From: Rhynchosporium graminicola
Taxonomy: Eukaryota; Ascomycota; Leotiomycetes; Helotiales; Ploettnerulaceae
NCBI GenBank assembly: GCA_900074885.1
Contig: FJUW01000077.1
Location: forward strand, 1 to 64,000
DNA: 64,000 nucleotides
Direction: 5' to 3'
The notes under the pieces are model-generated. The model had not been told where the DNA came from. It saw only the letters and a program-made list of their open reading frames with translations, and ran no database searches. Both the position numbers and the translations under genes were made by a program. Each line of letters begins with the position of its first letter. Position 1 is the first letter of the stretch. Below are positions 60,920 to 64,000 of the stretch, one piece after another.

Positions 60920-61451
60920 TTACCCCCCCCCCTAAGAAGAGCTTAACCCTAAGCTCGGAAGGTTATATTTTATACTAGAAATTAGTTTTTATTATAACTA
61001 TTTTCGTTGATATTCGCGTAATAAGCGCTAGCCGTTCTTTAGTAGTAGTAAATTCTTTATCAGGTTCTAACTAGTTACGTCGCTATAATAATACTATATT
61101 AATCGTAGCTTCTAAATTAAGCAGTAAGCTATATTTACTTTATCTATTTATAGCGGGAGTCGAGTTTAAGTAAGGCGTAAGGTATATAAAGGAAGGGGTT
61201 TATTAATATTAAAGCCTTTCCTTTTAAACTGCGATAACTACTTCTACTTATAAGTTTACTCTCCCTAGACTATAATATAGTTTCTAGAGTAAGTATTATT
61301 ACTAACTACTATAGTAGTCTATTATAATCTTATATATTAATCGACCTAATTAACTCTTCTCTTATTATAAGTAAGTTCCTTATCTTAGTATTAGAGATAG
61401 TCTTCGAGTGCGATATAGGAGTTTCACGGATCTATAACGCTAACTCCTATA

Positions 61452-62378
61452 GTGCCTTTACTAGTTCCCGCTAGTACTCTTTCGGCGGCATATCATATAT
61501 ATTACTTACGATATATTCGCGCTTTTCTTAAGATAAAGTATAATAATACTCCTATTCTAGAACTTCTATATTCGTTTAATAAGCTTAACTCTAAGCTTTA
61601 TAAGTATTATTCGGCGTTAAAGAGCGCTTATAAATATATAAGTTACTTGAACTTAAATATAGTTATGTATATTAATATATTATAATTACTTAACTATATT
61701 AATATAGAGTATACTATTTTATCCGGTTTACTTCCTAGCGGTAAAGCTAAAGACGCGGAGCTGAATCGGGGTAGTATTATAGCTACTTATAAGGCTATTA
61801 ATCAGATCTATTATCTCGCGAAATCTGCTACTCCTACTATAGTATTAGAGATTACTACTATATAATTAGCAGAGACTTAAGCTTTAAAGCGATCTATAGA
61901 GAAAGTATTTAAAGAGTTAGAGTTTATTAAGATAGTAAGTTAAGATCCTTAAACCTTTAGATACTAATATGATACTAACGTGATATAGGATTTAGATCTT
62001 CTGATAATAGATTCGGCGAAGTCTAGGTTAATAATATAAATAGTATTAAAGCAGATAAAGGAGTTAAATAGTATTATATAGGAATTTGCGAAAAAAGCTA
62101 TATTTAAGGCTATAATATCTAATACTAGGGGAAAGAGGAATTTACCTTCTAGTTCAGAGATAATATCAGATCTAGATACTCCCGGACCCTCTCTAAAGAA
62201 GAAAGCGCATAGGATTAGCTATTATACTCGGTCTACTACTAGGGCTATATTAGTAGATTTAGATAAGGAGTTAGATATAGTAGTTCCGGTTCCAGATATT
62301 CCAGATTTACTAGAAGCTCCGGAGAACTTAGGGGAGAAAGCTAGTAAAGTAAAAGTAGTAGAGGAAGTAGAGTTTTAG
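61452..62378 (+). pseudogene. Antisense accessory ORF in Gypsy-A
   Basis: One plus-strand frame of 309 codons from ATG 61452 to TAG 62376, opposite to pol, lying between the pol end and the 3' LTR. It is interrupted by about ten TAA/TAG codons of the kind RIP makes from CAA, CAG or TGG, yet the frame never shifts. The first 77 residues are open (Tyr/Leu-rich). The middle has helical EKVFKELEFIK-like sequence. The tail is charged: SLKKKAHRISYYTRSTTR, then acidic DLDKELDIVV and EKASKVKVVEEVEF. I recognise no family. It could be a gag-like or accessory protein, or a captured host gene. Copy 1 lacks this part, so there is no second example in the window. Confidence 0.5.
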
Positions 62379-62499
62379 ATATAGCGCTATTATAGAGTAT
62401 AATCAGGGGATTATCCTTAGTAATAAAATCTTAATACTAGTAATTATAATAGTTTATTATCCTCTAAGTAACTATAGTTATCTATTCTGTCTTCCTAGG

Positions 62500-62720
62500 C
62501 CTTAATCTACTAATCTAGTTTATATAGAGGTCTAAGTTTACTTAAATTAGTAATATAGAAGTCTCTAAGCTTATACGGAGTACCTATTAGGTCGGAAGCG
62601 TTATACTAAGTTAGGTCCGGGTTATAGTCTAGCTAACTAACTTAGTACTTCAGATTACCTCTTAGGAGCTATATAGCGAGTATATCTTATAACTCTTACT
62701 CTTCTTAAGTAGCGATAACC
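62500..62720 (-). pseudogene. Gypsy-A pol C-terminal chromodomain (dead)
   Basis: The minus strand reads LDYNPDLT-stop-YNASDLIGTPYKLRDFY, the shape of a chromovirus chromodomain with the aromatic cage Trp now a stop. It marks the end of pol and the family as chromovirus-like. Confidence 0.7.
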
Positions 62721-64000
62721 TCTAGGAGTAAGTTTAGTAACTCTTAGCTTAGTAATAAGTCGTCTGAGTCCTTAAAGAGTAATTCGGAGGCGAATATATT
62801 ATATATAGAAGATCCCGGGGGTAAATCTAGCTTATAAGAGTATCTGATCTTAGCTAAGACCTAGTATAGTCCTACCTAGAGGCTAGATAGCTTCTTACTT
62901 AGCTAGTGATTCTTAAGGTTCTTTATAGAGAGAAATACCTTATCTCTAACTTCCTAGTCGATATTATCCTGTTTCGGGTTAGTTATAGCGCTTAGCCTCT
63001 ATTAAGTAGCTAATATATTAGCTTTTATAACCTCGATAGCAGATTTAGTATATTTAGCTAAGGATTTAATATTAGTATAATTAAGCTTCTCTTGCGATAT
63101 CGATCCGGTAAGTTACTTCTAATCCTAGCTATTCCGTAGTAGTATACTATATTTAAAGGTATATAGCGCTATACCGATAGAATCGTAAGGTAAGGTTACT
63201 TAAGCGTAGTCTATTATTAGTAGTAGTTCGCTCTAGTTACTCTAGTAGTAATTAACGAAAAGTCTAAAGCGTTAGTTAATATACTAGTTTATAATCTCCG
63301 TTTATCTATCGGTCTACTAGTAGAAAGAGATAGAGAGCTTAACCTTAACTCTAATTATATAGTAAAACTCTTACTAGAAGGATAAGATAAACTAAGCTCC
63401 TCGATCAGATATAATTAACTTAGGGGTATATCTAAAACGATATAACTATTAGATAAATAATATCGCTATCCCGCGGGTATCGATATTATAGTAGTATAGT
63501 ATCGATACGGAGTCCTTCCTTAAGCGGTTAATAAATACTAGTATCTTATTAAACCCTTAATTATCAGGTAGGAAGTCCTTAAAATCTATAGCTAAGTGCT
63601 ATATAAAGTAGCTAAGCACTAGTAATAGATAGAGGAATCCTTATTATTTCGTCTGCTTCGGATAAGAGTACTAGCAGGGGCGATAATTGCGAATATACTA
63701 TTTTATATCTAATACGAGTCCTTTCTAGTAGTAATAAGTAGAAATTATCTTAGCAGTCTTATAAGTATTTAAATAAGCAGAGGAAACTTAATCGTAGACT
63801 TCGCTAATTAAACGGGTATATAGCAAAGTATAGCGTTATATATATAGATAACTATTATAAAGTAGTAAACTATTATTAATAATATAGCTATTTCCTAATA
63901 TATTCCGTTTATTAGAGAATAATTCTTAGTTAAATTATTATAGTTTCTCGATTAAATCAAAAGAGTTACGTGCGGGTTCCGGTAGCGTATTAGTCCTTAG

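Larger units (their letters stand above)
60652..64000 (-). mobile_element. Gypsy-A copy 2, running out of the window
   Basis: Same family and orientation as 92-5622. Left to right: 3' LTR (60652-60919), a reverse-complement polypurine tract (10-C run at about 60923-60932), an antisense ORF (61452-62378), the chromodomain end of pol (about 62500-62720, minus) and integrase (62905 to 64000, parallel to 92-1190). By the offset of about 62813 to copy 1 the element should end near 68.4 kb, about 7.8 kb in all. It inserted into a unit of the 179-bp repeat; AGGTT (60647-60651) is the candidate target-site duplication. Confidence 0.85.

Noticed and set aside
1..64000. tRNA or rRNA genes
   Set aside because: No cloverleaf with intact A and B boxes and no rRNA-like stretch was noticed by eye; a tRNAscan run would settle it.

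Overview
The window is nuclear DNA of a filamentous ascomycete (Pezizomycotina). The evidence is short 44-130 nt spliceosomal introns, a Zn2Cys6 regulator, a fungal M14 carboxypeptidase and a maltose-type sugar transporter, beside LTR retrotransposons mutated in the style of repeat-induced point mutation (RIP): CpA/TpG turned into TpA, CpG largely kept, coding frames full of TAA/TAG. The species cannot be named from the sequence.

Layout. 1-9.6 kb holds RIP-mutated Gypsy elements: a 3'-truncated minus-strand chromovirus-type element (92-5622) inserted into a plus-strand Gypsy (5623-7935), then a minus-strand gag remnant. 10766-19475 is a Gypsy element with both LTRs. 19.5-40.1 kb is a single-copy gene island that looks largely free of RIP. 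40.1-59.2 kb is a nest at least three deep: an old minus-strand Gypsy-like element, a plus-strand Copia (42888-55332, target-site duplication GTATA) inside it, and a minus-strand Copia (44211-51179, target-site duplication GTAAT) inside that. 59.2-64 kb holds another LTR, a ~179-bp tandem repeat, and a second copy of the first Gypsy family (60652 to beyond the window).

The gene island, left to right: a small secreted six-cysteine protein; a secreted M14 zinc carboxypeptidase with seven exons; an alpha-glucoside/hexose MFS transporter; a 2H-phosphoesterase-like DUF1868 protein; a Zn2Cys6 transcription factor head-to-head with an inositol-monophosphatase-family gene; an NYN + OST-HTH (LOTUS) putative RNA nuclease; an acidic-tailed orphan; a decayed ORF; and a DEDD 3'-5' exonuclease of the EXD1/Egalitarian type. 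The secreted protein, peptidase and transporter suggest interaction with the environment or a host. The 2H, NYN-LOTUS and DEDD genes are RNA-type enzymes lying within about 10 kb of each other, but no shared pathway is shown.

Four island genes (transporter, DUF1868, phosphatase, NYN-LOTUS) each carry one unresolved frame, splice or stop problem, while their neighbours are clean. This means early gene decay or base-level assembly errors. The single N at 48782 and the 805-bp duplication beside it show that the assembly is imperfect at least there. The most unusual item is an antisense reading frame of about 308 codons (61452-62378) between the chromodomain end of pol and the 3' LTR of the second Gypsy copy.
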